This document shows positions 46,530 through 54,266 of a stretch of DNA of 64,000 bases, in pieces. The stretch lies in contig JAUNHY010000005.1 in the NCBI GenBank assembly GCA_030523715.1, forward strand, positions 1 to 64,000, in the 5' to 3' direction. The notes below the pieces were generated by a model. That model was not told the origin of the DNA, made no database searches, and saw nothing but the letters and a program-made list of their open reading frames with translations. Source of the DNA: Candidatus Saccharimonadota bacterium (GTDB lineage Bacteria; Patescibacteriota; Saccharimonadia; Saccharimonadales; Saccharimonadaceae). Positions within the stretch are counted from its first letter, which is position 1, and the number at the start of each line of letters is the position of its first letter. Made by a program: the position numbers and the translations under genes.

Positions 46530-47498
46530 ATGAAAAAGCTACCTATGGAAGAAATTAAGGACATTCCTACACGACAAGTCATCGAAGATCTGAGGGCGCG
46601 CAAGTACTCCCTGCTCGAAAGCGCTGGGTGCCACAAGCTGCGCTCGGAAATGAAGTGGCCGGGGCTGGTTTGCCGCCTCGTTATCAACTGGGTTTGGGGC
46701 ACAAGTGGAATTGACAAGAAATCTTTTAGGCATGATCGCCTGGTCGCCGCTAAGCTAGCAAAGTTGTTAGATTGGGCGGCGCCGTCGGAAATCACTGGAA
46801 CCATTCCAACTAGAACACATAGTCTAGTAATCGGTTTTAATCATCCTTCTCTTGGCGAGATTATCCGATTCATCCGCATCTGCATGTCCGACCACCACAA
46901 CCATTCTCATCTGTTCCCCGTGAATCTGCCTTGGTACGAGGCGTTGATGCCCGTCGTCGACAAACTTGAGCGTCTTGGCATCTATATCACGCCTATCATC
47001 ACTCCGTCTACCTATGACAAAATGCAGAAAATAGCATCTAACGAAGATATGATCGTGATTGAGGAGCTTCGCAAGGGCTTTAGTATGCGTTATGTCGAAT
47101 TGTGCACCGAGTTCGTAAAGAATCACGGTGTAATTTGGGTGGCGCCGTCCGCAACGCGCCGTCCAACTGTTTTTCGCTCGAAGAACGAATACGATAATCT
47201 CGAACGAGCCGAACCGCCCACAATGACACTGATTGCCAGCTCGATGGTTCGCGCCGGTATCAAGGACTGCGAATTTTTGAGTTGCGCCGTAGTGCCGCCA
47301 CAAGGTGCTACGCGTGGCTTAAACCTGTTCAAAGAGTACGAACTTAACTTTGGGGAGTGCTACGACATGAACCAGGTTGGCTGGTTGATTCGCCAGAAAT
47401 GCGAGCATCACCGCGGTCGCATGTTTGAGTACGAATTCCTGCAGAGCATCTGTCATTCTTTGAAAAGCATGAACGCTGAACATTTGTTCTATTCCTAA
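46530..47498 (+). CDS. PlsC-like acyltransferase-fold protein, divergent
   Basis: 322 residues from ATG 46530 (AGAGGAGG upstream). Residues about 100-190 contain LVIGFNHPSLGEI, matching the NHxxxxD motif I of glycerolipid acyltransferases with Glu for Asp. GVIWVAPSATRRPTVF then stands in the place of FPEGTRS (motif III). A transmembrane region is not obvious. If active it would transfer acyl chains to a lipid or other acceptor. The altered motifs make the substrate, and even activity, uncertain. It has its own promoter and terminator. GC-rich codons compared with neighbours. Confidence 0.55.
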   Translation: MKKLPMEEIKDIPTRQVIEDLRARKYSLLESAGCHKLRSEMKWPGLVCRLVINWVWGTSGIDKKSFRHDRLVAAKLAKLLDWAAPSEITGTIPTRTHSLVIGFNHPSLGEIIRFIRICMSDHHNHSHLFPVNLPWYEALMPVVDKLERLGIYITPIITPSTYDKMQKIASNEDMIVIEELRKGFSMRYVELCTEFVKNHGVIWVAPSATRRPTVFRSKNEYDNLERAEPPTMTLIASSMVRAGIKDCEFLSCAVVPPQGATRGLNLFKEYELNFGECYDMNQVGWLIRQKCEHHRGRMFEYEFLQSICHSLKSMNAEHLFYS

Positions 47499-47509
47499 TT
47501 CTTCCAGCG

Positions 47510-47535
47510 CCGGCCTGTAAAAGGGCCGGTTTTTC
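47510..47535 (+). terminator. Terminator of gene 46530-47498
   Basis: CCGGCC (47510-47515) pairs with GGCCGG (47524-47529), followed by T5. Confidence 0.9.
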
Positions 47536-47543
47536 TTGGCTTA

Positions 47544-47572
47544 TTGACTTTTTTTATATTTTGTGCTATAAT
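47544..47572 (+). promoter_or_regulatory. Promoter of gene 47625-48062
   Basis: TTGACT (47544-47549), 17-base spacer ending TGTGC, TATAAT (47567-47572). The leader has a small hairpin TCTCG/CGAGA (47585-47599). Confidence 0.8.
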
Positions 47573-47624
47573 TATATAGATATGTCTCGTTTTGCGAGAA
47601 TATTGGCCTTTAGGAGGGGTATAT

Positions 47625-48062
47625 ATGACAGAAAAACAGATTTTTTCATTCAAAGTGGTTGTTGTTTGTGTGTTGCTGATGGCTTTGCTGGTCGGAGTGG
47701 TTGTTATTAAGGACGCTATCGCTAGTGCTACAAAATCTAATTATGACAAAGCGCGTGAGAGGATTTCAGAAACCAAGACGGATGCCGGTGATGATTGTAT
47801 CGCCTTTAACTTATTCGACTTCAATGTGGGCAAAATTAACTCTGGCGATTTACGTGCCTTGACATCAAATCTAGCCGACGAATATCAGAAGAAAAACAAT
47901 TTTCAGCATTTCTATAATCCCATTGAGCTTTATATGGAATACCAGGGCCACGACTGGAATGGCATCACCGATGACATGCATAGCCTGGTATTTAGCGATG
48001 GCAGCTCGATTGTGGCTAGTGTCGTGAATGATACATTACATCTGGAATATTGTAGCGGCTGA
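47625..48062 (+). CDS. Membrane-anchored secreted protein; in-frame TGA before an 26-codon extension
   Basis: 145 residues from ATG 47625 (TAGGAGG upstream; the ORF upstream of this has no site). One N-terminal membrane helix (about 8-30), then an extracellular domain with Cys residues. After TGA (48060-48062) the same frame continues for 26 sense codons (TKRSDGELDCGTIKDLWIAS...KSY) to TAA at 48141-48143. That stretch reads like a protein end, with a Cys that could pair with an upstream Cys. Since TGA is a normal stop in other genes here, this is either a nonsense mutation, readthrough, or coincidence. The terminator lies after the second stop. No family recognised. Confidence 0.6.
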   Translation: MTEKQIFSFKVVVVCVLLMALLVGVVVIKDAIASATKSNYDKARERISETKTDAGDDCIAFNLFDFNVGKINSGDLRALTSNLADEYQKKNNFQHFYNPIELYMEYQGHDWNGITDDMHSLVFSDGSSIVASVVNDTLHLEYCSG

Positions 48063-48166
48063 ACCAAGCGTAGCGATGGCGAGCTGGATTGCGGCACCAT
48101 AAAAGATCTCTGGATTGCATCAAATGGCAGCAAAAGCTATTAATTTTTTCTATCAACAACCCCAAA

Positions 48167-48193
48167 AACCATCCTGCAAAGGGTGGTTTTTTC
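48167..48193 (+). terminator. Terminator after gene 47625
   Basis: AACCATCC (48167-48174) pairs with GGGTGGTT (48181-48188, one G-T pair), then T run. Confidence 0.85.
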
Positions 48194-48207
48194 TTATTAA
48201 AATATGT

Positions 48208-48213
48208 TATTAT
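48208..48213 (+). promoter_or_regulatory. -10 box of the glucan phosphorylase gene
   Basis: TATTAT preceded by TGT (extended -10), about 44 bases before the GTG start; no good -35. Confidence 0.4.
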
Positions 48214-48256
48214 AGAAAGGATTAAAGCATAAGAAATAACAAATTAGGAAAACAGG

Positions 48257-50005
48257 GTGGAAAACAGTAATCCAGATCACAGAGTATATCATCCGCTTGA
48301 TTCCGTAGAGGAAGCCGAGCAGTTTTACTCTGCGATTAGTCGCGACAAATTAACTCAAAAATTATCTCCAGAGCGCCCATATTGTTATTGGACTATCGAA
48401 ACTTATGATAAGTCTAATGGCATCCGTGGCGGTGGCGGTCTCGGCGTTTTGGCGGCCGATATGCGCCGTGTTGCCGAGCAGTTACAAGTGCCTTTCGTGC
48501 TCGTAACGCCATTTTATCCATGGGAATCGCATCAACGTATGCAAAATATGGAACAAATCGACTATCATGAGGAACGCGACTATCATGATTATGGCTTTAA
48601 TTATGTCGATAATGTTCGTATTAAGACTTCCACTACTTCCGTTGAATTATCCGTCATAGAAAAACAGATGGGTTCTTCCCGTTTCTTATGTATTACCGAA
48701 CCGAATTTTGGCGAACTTTATTCTGGCGAATCTGGTTCCGACCATCGTCTTTACCAAGAAGTTGCGCTCGGTTTTGGCGGCTATCAAGCTTTGAAGCTAG
48801 TCGGTCTTCGACCAGCGGTTATTCAGCTAAACGAAGTTGCAACCTTCTTTGCTGCGATTGCGCGTCTCGATGAACTAGTAAGTTCTGGTATGAATGTTTA
48901 CGAAGCAGTTGTCTATACCCGTAAGCATACACTTTATACGAACCATACTCTCGTGCAAGCGGCCGAGGCGACTTTCCACTACGAGCAGTTTGAACGCTAT
49001 GTCTTCCCAAATATTAAGAGCACTTCGGTGCGTCGTTGGCTGTCTGATAAATTTACAGATGGGGTAATTCGTTTATCCACGCCGACCGTAGAAATTGCAG
49101 AATTACGTTCTGGCGTTTCTAAACTTCACGCCCGCGTCGCAAACTATCATGATATAAATGGTCAGCGCATCAAGTTCAAGAGCGTAACTAATGGTATTCA
49201 TATGCGGACTTGGGTCTTGCCAGAGATTATGGATTACTATCATGAGCATGGAATTCTAGATCGCTTTGATTTGCCGACGACAGTCGATTTTGAGGATGCT
49301 GTCGAGAAAGTATCCGCTTCAGATATTCGTCATTTAAAGAACCTCGGCCGACAAAGATTGAATGAAATCCTGGCGCATCGTACCGACCAGTATGGCAATC
49401 CTGTCCATATTCCAGAAAATGCCTTCTTATTTGACTTTAAGCGCCGCTTCGTTGATTACAAGCGTCCAACTTTGCCTTTCAACGATCCGGACCGCTTAGC
49501 AAGCATTCTAGAGCGTAATAATGCGCATTATATTCTGGCCGGCCGTGTCCATATGGGCGACGAGAGAATGTTCAAGAAGCTCATGAATACATTGCATTTG
49601 ATTGATGGCCATCCAGTCCTCAAAGAGCGCGTACATTACCTGCCAGATTATGACGAAGAGCTTGGTTTGGCGTTATCCCTTGGCGCAAATAGCTCTATCA
49701 ATACACCAATTGTCGGCCTGGAGGCATGTGGCACGAGTTGGATGAAAGATGTAGCAAATATGGGAATGTTGATCTCGACACATGATGGCGGTGTAGCGGA
49801 TATGCCTTCAGATAATTACCTAACAATTGATGGCAAGACCGAAGAACAAGAGACCGAGGATCTCTATCGTCAAATGGAAGTTGCCTGTAAGGCCTGGCAA
49901 AATGATTTCGACCTTGAATATTGGATTCATCGCGAATTAATTGCATACCTAGACATCTGTTCTGGTTCTCGCATGATGCGCGACTATCTCAATTATCTGT
50001 TTTAG
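48257..50005 (+). CDS. glgP: Alpha-glucan phosphorylase (GT35), short form
   Basis: 582 residues against 750-830 for E. coli glycogen phosphorylase, closer to the shorter alpha-glucan phosphorylase branch. The fold motifs are IETYDKSNGIRGGGGLGVLAAD, LNEVATFFA, VTNGIHMRTWV, FVDYKRP and GLEACGTSWMKD with the expected PLP lysine. It releases glucose-1-phosphate from alpha-glucans. The start is GTG 48257 with a weak AGGA site; no in-frame ATG is better placed. Cytoplasmic. It fits with the GH13 enzyme at 30737 in a glucan pathway. Confidence 0.85.
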   Translation: MENSNPDHRVYHPLDSVEEAEQFYSAISRDKLTQKLSPERPYCYWTIETYDKSNGIRGGGGLGVLAADMRRVAEQLQVPFVLVTPFYPWESHQRMQNMEQIDYHEERDYHDYGFNYVDNVRIKTSTTSVELSVIEKQMGSSRFLCITEPNFGELYSGESGSDHRLYQEVALGFGGYQALKLVGLRPAVIQLNEVATFFAAIARLDELVSSGMNVYEAVVYTRKHTLYTNHTLVQAAEATFHYEQFERYVFPNIKSTSVRRWLSDKFTDGVIRLSTPTVEIAELRSGVSKLHARVANYHDINGQRIKFKSVTNGIHMRTWVLPEIMDYYHEHGILDRFDLPTTVDFEDAVEKVSASDIRHLKNLGRQRLNEILAHRTDQYGNPVHIPENAFLFDFKRRFVDYKRPTLPFNDPDRLASILERNNAHYILAGRVHMGDERMFKKLMNTLHLIDGHPVLKERVHYLPDYDEELGLALSLGANSSINTPIVGLEACGTSWMKDVANMGMLISTHDGGVADMPSDNYLTIDGKTEEQETEDLYRQMEVACKAWQNDFDLEYWIHRELIAYLDICSGSRMMRDYLNYLF

Positions 50006-50011
50006 AGAATC

Positions 50012-50043
50012 ATGACCGGCATTTGCAAAAGTGCCGGTTTTTT
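50012..50043 (+). terminator. Terminator of glgP
   Basis: CCGGCA (50016-50021) pairs with TGCCGG (50032-50037), then T6. The -35 of the secE promoter is in the hairpin loop. Confidence 0.88.
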
Positions 50044-50051
50044 GTTATACT
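50023..50051 (+). promoter_or_regulatory. Promoter of secE-nusG, overlapping the upstream terminator
   Basis: TTGCAA (50023-50028), 17-base spacer, TATACT (50046-50051). The -35 lies in the loop of the glgP terminator. A further AGTCC/GGACT hairpin follows in the leader. Confidence 0.6.
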
Positions 50052-50094
50052 CTTGACAAGAGTCCGAAAGGACTATTTTTAATGGGAGCAATTC

Positions 50095-50523
50095 ATGGCA
50101 AACGTAACCAGAATTAAGGCCAAGGATGATGGCGCTTCAAAGAAAAAAGAAGCCAAGAAGTCCGACGAGCCAGCTGAAATTACTCGCAAGGTCACAGTAA
50201 AAGTAAAGAATAGCGAGAACAAAAAGGTCCGCGCTAAAAATCACAAAGAGGCCAAAAAGTTGGAGAAAGCCGAAAAGAAGGCCGCCCGTAAGGCTGCACG
50301 TGAAGGTAAAAAACCATTCATTCTGTTCCGCCCATTCGTAGCGTTCGGCCATTATATCCGCGATTCATTCCGCGAAGTGCGCCAAGTACGCTGGCCAGAT
50401 CGCAAAGCTACTTGGAAACTCGTTCTTTCCGTAATTGTTTATGTAGTAGTCATTGCAGTTTTTATTATGTTGCTCGACATGCTATTCACTTATCTATTTA
50501 ACTTAATCTATGGAGGATTATAA
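50095..50523 (+). CDS. secE: Protein translocase subunit SecE with long basic N-terminus
   Basis: 142 residues, twice the minimal SecE. The first 75 residues are Lys/Ala/Glu-rich and low in structure. The C-terminal 65 hold the SecE amphipathic helix ([20 protein letters not shown]) and one membrane helix. It clamps SecY. It is two bases from nusG, the usual pair. Confidence 0.93.
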   Translation: MANVTRIKAKDDGASKKKEAKKSDEPAEITRKVTVKVKNSENKKVRAKNHKEAKKLEKAEKKAARKAAREGKKPFILFRPFVAFGHYIRDSFREVRQVRWPDRKATWKLVLSVIVYVVVIAVFIMLLDMLFTYLFNLIYGGL

Positions 50524-50525
50524 TT

Positions 50526-51077
50526 ATGGCCGTTAACCGCTATGATGGTTCTCGCGCTTGGTATGCGATCAGTACTTACTCCGGCTATGAGGATAAGGTT
50601 GCCGATTCTATTAAGCAGCGTATTGGTAGTGCCGATCTTGCAAACAAGATTTTTGATGCTCTCGTCCCAAAAGAAAAACAGATTGAAATTAAAAATGGCA
50701 AACGCCGCGTAGCTGATAAAAAAATCTTCCAAGGTTATGTCCTTGTCGAAATGTGTCTTTCCGATGAAACTTGGTATATTATCCGCAATACGCCTGGCGT
50801 AACCGGCTTTGTTGGTACTGGCACTCAGCCGACTCCTGTTTCCAAGAAGGAAATTGAAAAGATTAAGAAGCGCATGGGCGTCGATGATCCAAAGTTTACC
50901 GTCAATTACGAAATTGGCGAAGTTGTCTCTGTCACAGATGGTCCATTCAAAGGCTTTGAGGGTACGATTTCCGAAATTGACGCCAACAAGGGCAAGCTAA
51001 AAGTGCTCGTTTCAATGTTCGGTCGTGAGACCGCAGTTGAGCTCGATGCTCTTCAGGTTAAGAAGATCGATGACTAA
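50526..51077 (+). CDS. nusG: Transcription termination/antitermination factor NusG
   Basis: 183 residues. The NGN domain begins [18 protein letters not shown] and includes [10 protein letters not shown] and TPGVTGFVG; the KOW domain ([22 protein letters not shown]) follows. It couples RNA polymerase to ribosomes via S10. Typical length. Ends 10 bases before a strong terminator. Confidence 0.97.
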   Translation: MAVNRYDGSRAWYAISTYSGYEDKVADSIKQRIGSADLANKIFDALVPKEKQIEIKNGKRRVADKKIFQGYVLVEMCLSDETWYIIRNTPGVTGFVGTGTQPTPVSKKEIEKIKKRMGVDDPKFTVNYEIGEVVSVTDGPFKGFEGTISEIDANKGKLKVLVSMFGRETAVELDALQVKKIDD

Positions 51078-51085
51078 TTCGAGAT

Positions 51086-51116
51086 GCCCCCTAGATTTGC
51101 GTCTGGGGGCTTTTTG
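51086..51116 (+). terminator. Terminator after nusG
   Basis: GCCCCCTAGA (51086-51095) pairs with TCTGGGGGC, then T5. The rplK promoter -35 overlaps its loop. Confidence 0.9.
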
Positions 51117-51125
51117 ATGTATAAT
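51097..51125 (+). promoter_or_regulatory. Promoter of rplK, overlapping the nusG terminator
   Basis: TTGCGT (51097-51102), 17-base spacer, TATAAT (51120-51125). Confidence 0.65.
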
Positions 51126-51139
51126 ATAGCGCGTTACGC

Positions 51140-51155
51140 ACGTTTAATTAAACGT
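51140..51155. promoter_or_regulatory. Perfect 16-bp palindrome in the rplK leader
   Basis: ACGTTTAATTAAACGT, about 15 bases after the -10. It could be an operator or an RNA stem. It is the longest perfect palindrome I saw in the window outside terminators. Confidence 0.5.
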
Positions 51156-51160
51156 AATTT

Positions 51161-51183
51161 CCGGTGAAGCGCTTCAAAGCCGG
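51161..51183 (+). promoter_or_regulatory. Second leader hairpin of rplK
   Basis: CCGG (51161-51164) pairs with CCGG (51180-51183), enclosing the palindrome TGAAGCGCTTCA (51165-51176). It lies just before the AGAAGGA ribosome site and could serve L11/L1-type control. Confidence 0.4.
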
Positions 51184-51200
51184 AGAAGGATATTAACAAA

Positions 51201-51629
51201 ATGGCAGAAAAGAAATGCATCGGCAACCTTAAGTTGCGCATTCCTGGCGGTAAAGCAACAGCTGGACCTCCAGTAGGTAGCACCCTTGGTCAGTGGGGTC
51301 TTAACATGATGGACTTTATTAACCCATTCAATGAGAAGACCAAAGAGTTCCAAGGTAAGAACGTTATTGTTCATATTAAGGTTTACGAAGATCGCACTTT
51401 CGACTGGACCTGCTTAGGTCAGCCAGTTGACGATTTGATTCGCGAAAAAATCAAACTCGAAAAAGGTAGCGGTCGCCCTAATACTGAGAAAGTTGGTAAG
51501 ATTACCATGGCTCAGATTAAGGAAATTGCTGCAATTAAGAAAGATCAGCTCAATGCCGTCGACGAAGCTGGTGCCTGCAAGGTTATTGCCGGTACTGCTC
51601 GCTCTATGGGCGTTGAAGTAGTTGAGTAA
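51201..51629 (+). CDS. rplK: 50S ribosomal protein L11
   Basis: 142 residues, exact length. LKLRIPGGKATAGPPVGSTLGQWGLNMMDF is diagnostic; the C-terminal RNA-binding domain follows (ITMAQIKEIAAIKKDQLNAVDEAGACKVIAGTARSMGV). L11 forms the GTPase-associated centre. It is separated from rplA, which normally follows directly, by cdsA. Confidence 0.99.
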   Translation: MAEKKCIGNLKLRIPGGKATAGPPVGSTLGQWGLNMMDFINPFNEKTKEFQGKNVIVHIKVYEDRTFDWTCLGQPVDDLIREKIKLEKGSGRPNTEKVGKITMAQIKEIAAIKKDQLNAVDEAGACKVIAGTARSMGVEVVE

Positions 51630-51640
51630 TTCTACAGATA

Positions 51641-51666
51641 GACCACTCTTTAGGGTGGTCTTTTTG
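51641..51666 (+). terminator. Terminator after rplK
   Basis: AGACCAC (51641-51647) pairs with GTGGTCT (51656-51662), then T5. Confidence 0.88.
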
Positions 51667-51677
51667 TTATTTTATGT

Positions 51678-51683
51678 TATAAT
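51678..51683 (+). promoter_or_regulatory. Extended -10 of cdsA
   Basis: TATAAT preceded by TGT; the -35 is poor because the rplK terminator occupies that place. Leader about 40 bases ending in GAGGAGGTGAG. Confidence 0.5.
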
Positions 51684-51729
51684 ATATTTAGCTATTGCTT
51701 TCCATACTATTTCACGAGGAGGTGAGATT

Positions 51730-52407
51730 ATGAAAGGGAGAGTAATTGGAGCACTTTGGATTGCTGGTGCATTATTGATATGCTTCTTTGGTTTCGGTGG
51801 TGCATATTTCAATGCGCTAATCGCCTTCTGCATCTTGATGTCCGCTGCAGAGATTTTAATCATTTCGGTGGGTCAGCCTTGGCGCATGGAACCTCTTGCC
51901 TGCCAACCTTACGGAATATGGGCCTGGCAATTGCTCGTGCTCTTCTTTGCGCTGTTCGGATGTCTCGTGTTGAGTCGTCAGCAAGTTGCAATAGCGATTA
52001 TTCTCAGCACACTTACCGACGTCGGAGCCTTCGCCGTGGGAAAACTCTTTGGAAAGCATCGTGCAGATTTCGCAAGCCGCATATCGCCAAAGAAGACCTA
52101 CGAGGGCTTCATAGGTGGTATTATCTGCTCTGCCCTTACGGTATTCTTCTGCCCATTGTTTGGAATTACGCTCACGCCCAGAGTGATTATCTTCCTAGCC
52201 GCCGGCGGATTCTTCGCAGAACTCGGTGACTTGATAGGATCGGCGACCAAGAGGCAGCTCGGAATCAAAGATTCCGGTGATGGACTACGAGTTTTTCCTA
52301 TCGTTGGTTGGCTCGAATTCCCTCTCCGTGGACATGGTGGTTACCTAGACCGTCTCGATTCGATATCGATGGTACTGATGTTCCTCGCAATCCTCCTGGC
52401 GCCGTAA
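51730..52407 (+). CDS. cdsA: Phosphatidate cytidylyltransferase (CDP-diacylglycerol synthase)
   Basis: 225 residues, on the short side, with about six membrane segments. CdsA makes CDP-diacylglycerol from phosphatidate and CTP. Motifs: SPKKTYEGFIGG and GDLIGSATKRQLGIKDSG, then GHGGYLDRLDS. The spacing between KDSG and GHGG is about 15 residues longer than usual (GDGLRVFPIVGWLEFPLR inserted). ATG 51730 follows GAGGAGG. Inserted between rplK and rplA with its own promoter and terminator. GC-rich codons compared with rplK. Confidence 0.88.
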   Translation: MKGRVIGALWIAGALLICFFGFGGAYFNALIAFCILMSAAEILIISVGQPWRMEPLACQPYGIWAWQLLVLFFALFGCLVLSRQQVAIAIILSTLTDVGAFAVGKLFGKHRADFASRISPKKTYEGFIGGIICSALTVFFCPLFGITLTPRVIIFLAAGGFFAELGDLIGSATKRQLGIKDSGDGLRVFPIVGWLEFPLRGHGGYLDRLDSISMVLMFLAILLAP

Positions 52408-52429
52408 GATTCATCTACGGCGCCTTTTT
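52398..52429 (+). terminator. Terminator of cdsA, overlapping its stop codon
   Basis: GGCGCCGTA (52398-52406) pairs with TACGGCGCC (52416-52424), then T5. The first arm includes the final codons and stop of cdsA. Confidence 0.92.
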
Positions 52430-52430
52430 C

Positions 52431-52459
52431 TTGCATAAGTTTACTTTTTATGATAAGAT
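52431..52459 (+). promoter_or_regulatory. Promoter of rplA
   Basis: TTGCAT (52431-52436), 17-base spacer, TAAGAT (52454-52459). The leader contains TTTGCACCACGAAAGGAT close to the start. Confidence 0.55.
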
Positions 52460-52522
52460 ATAACAAGTTAAATTTAAGGTTGGGAGAGCCAATCGCTCGT
52501 TTGCACCACGAAAGGATATTTT

Positions 52523-53428
52523 ATGGCAGAAGAAGCCAAAGAAATTCTTGAGACCGCCCCAGAAGCAGTCGAAACTCCAGCTGAAGAAGTCGTTAAAGAG
52601 AAATTCGCCAAAGCTGGTAAAAAATCTAAGAAGCATCAGGAAGAAGTAAAAGCAGAAGCTGAGCGCCAAGCTCGCAAAGCTGAAGCTGCCGCTGAACCAG
52701 AGAAAAAAGCTGGTCCAAAGCCTGTTACTCGTACTCGTCTCGAACGCCGTGGTAAGAATTACCGCAAGGCAAACGAGAAAGTTGAGAAAGGTAAAGCCTA
52801 TAGTCTCGAGGAAGCAGTTAAGCTTGCCGTTGCAACAAGCCCAGTTAAGTTTGATGCCACGCTAGAAATGCATTTCCGTCTCGGCGTAGACCCACGCCAG
52901 GCCGATCAAAACATTCGCGCTACCGTAACTTTGCCTGCCGGTACCGGCAAAAGCATTCGCGTAGCCGTGTTTGCTCCACTCGATATTGCTAAAGCCGCTA
53001 AGGCCGCTGGTGCAGATATCGCAGAGGACGAAGAATTCACGAAGCGTCTCGATAAAGAACAGCTCGATTTTGATGTTCTTATCTCTACGCCACAATACAT
53101 GCCAAAGCTTGGTAAATATGCTCGCTTACTCGGCCCTAAAGGTTTGATGCCTAATCCAAAGGCTGGTACTGTTACGACCGATATTGAGAAGGCCGTCAAG
53201 GAAGCTAAGGCTGGTAAGATTGAATACCGCGTCGATAAGCAAGCTATCATTCATGTTGGCCTCGGAAAAGTTTCCTTCGGCGCTGATAAGCTTATGGAAA
53301 ACGTAAACGCTTTCATCGAAAGCCTCAAGAGCCAAAAACCGGCATCTATCAAAGGTCAATTCGTGAAGTCTGTTTACATTACTACCACGATGGGCCCAAG
53401 TATCCTCGTAGAGAATATCTACAATTAG
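52523..53428 (+). CDS. rplA: 50S ribosomal protein L1 with N-terminal extension
   Basis: 301 residues against about 230. The first 70 or so residues are Ala/Glu/Lys-rich extra sequence. L1 itself starts near RRGKNYRKANEKVEKGKAYSLEEAV and includes MPKLGKYARLLGPKGLMPNPKAGTVT. L1 moves the E-site tRNA and in many bacteria represses its own mRNA. It has its own promoter and terminator here. Confidence 0.97.
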   Translation: MAEEAKEILETAPEAVETPAEEVVKEKFAKAGKKSKKHQEEVKAEAERQARKAEAAAEPEKKAGPKPVTRTRLERRGKNYRKANEKVEKGKAYSLEEAVKLAVATSPVKFDATLEMHFRLGVDPRQADQNIRATVTLPAGTGKSIRVAVFAPLDIAKAAKAAGADIAEDEEFTKRLDKEQLDFDVLISTPQYMPKLGKYARLLGPKGLMPNPKAGTVTTDIEKAVKEAKAGKIEYRVDKQAIIHVGLGKVSFGADKLMENVNAFIESLKSQKPASIKGQFVKSVYITTTMGPSILVENIYN

Positions 53429-53429
53429 T

Positions 53430-54266
53430 CTAGTTTTTATCTAGCATCTTTGAAGCATCTCCGCTTGCGGAGGTGCTTTTTTCTCCATTAGTCGTTACGC
53501 CAGCTTCTATATCAGTAGAATTAGCTCCGTCCGTATTAGTATTGTCCGTCTTGTATACTTTTGCCTTAATGGCATCATCGAAGTTGTAGAGCATATTATT
53601 GCCATTATAAACATCTATGCAGTCATATTTGGCGCCGTTTGAATAAGTTCTCTTATCTATGCCGATTTCACTAATAACCTGCATTGCCTCCAACGTGATA
53701 CTGCGACACAAAACGACCTCGTTTGAGTATGCGTAAGCCATCTTCCATGCGCCACCATCCTTGCGGTAATAGTAGTATCCAACGCCCCCGATGGTTACGT
53801 TGGCCAGCATATAGCGATGATCCTTGGTCATACGCATCCAATTCGTGGCGTGGTTGACACTCATGCCGTCGAAGCTAATCGTTATTCTAGTGGCATTCTC
53901 GGAATGAATGCGATCTAGAGTCTCATGCGTTAGATCCTCTTCCTTTTCTAAGCCAAGGCCATCTAGCGCAACTTGTATTTTAGAATTCTTTTCTTCTATC
54001 TCAGCTTTAAGCTCGGCAATTTCCGCATCTTTCTGGGTCGCATTATTATAAGTAGTAATCCCAAAGGCTACTGAAGCCAATAATAGAAGGAGCACTATCA
54101 CAAATGATACTTTTAGACCTACGCCTTTTTTCGAGATTGTAAGGTCGGCTATTGTCTCTTTTTCCGGAACAACAGACATCGGCTGCATCTGCTGAGGGGC
54201 AGCCATGTTGTTTGTTGGGCCAGGATAGGCAACTTGCTGAGGAGGCACTTGGGTTTGCGGGTTCAT
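53430..54266 (-). CDS. Single-pass surface protein, unknown (pair member 1)
   Basis: 278 residues: a Pro/Gln/Met-rich cytoplasmic N-terminus (about 40), a membrane helix (about 52-75), a short coiled coil (KDAEIAELKAEIEEKNSK), then an extracellular domain with YYYYRKDGGAWK. No family recognised. Its ATG overlaps the stop of the upstream gene (TAATG). The rplA terminator lies within its last codons. Secreted and membrane-anchored; function unknown. Confidence 0.68.
   Translation of the reverse strand: MNPQTQVPPQQVAYPGPTNNMAAPQQMQPMSVVPEKETIADLTISKKGVGLKVSFVIVLLLLLASVAFGITTYNNATQKDAEIAELKAEIEEKNSKIQVALDGLGLEKEEDLTHETLDRIHSENATRITISFDGMSVNHATNWMRMTKDHRYMLANVTIGGVGYYYYRKDGGAWKMAYAYSNEVVLCRSITLEAMQVISEIGIDKRTYSNGAKYDCIDVYNGNNMLYNFDDAIKAKVYKTDNTNTDGANSTDIEAGVTTNGEKSTSASGDASKMLDKN
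53454..53482 (+). terminator. Terminator of rplA inside the convergent gene
   Basis: AGCATCTCCGC (53454-53464) pairs with GGAGGTGCT and flanking bases, then T6 on the + strand. Confidence 0.85.

Noticed and set aside
48060-48062. TGA read as glycine (Gracilibacteria/SR1 code) or selenocysteine
   Set aside because: Other clear genes here end at TGA, so recoding to Gly is not general; no selenocysteine insertion element could be identified after the codon.
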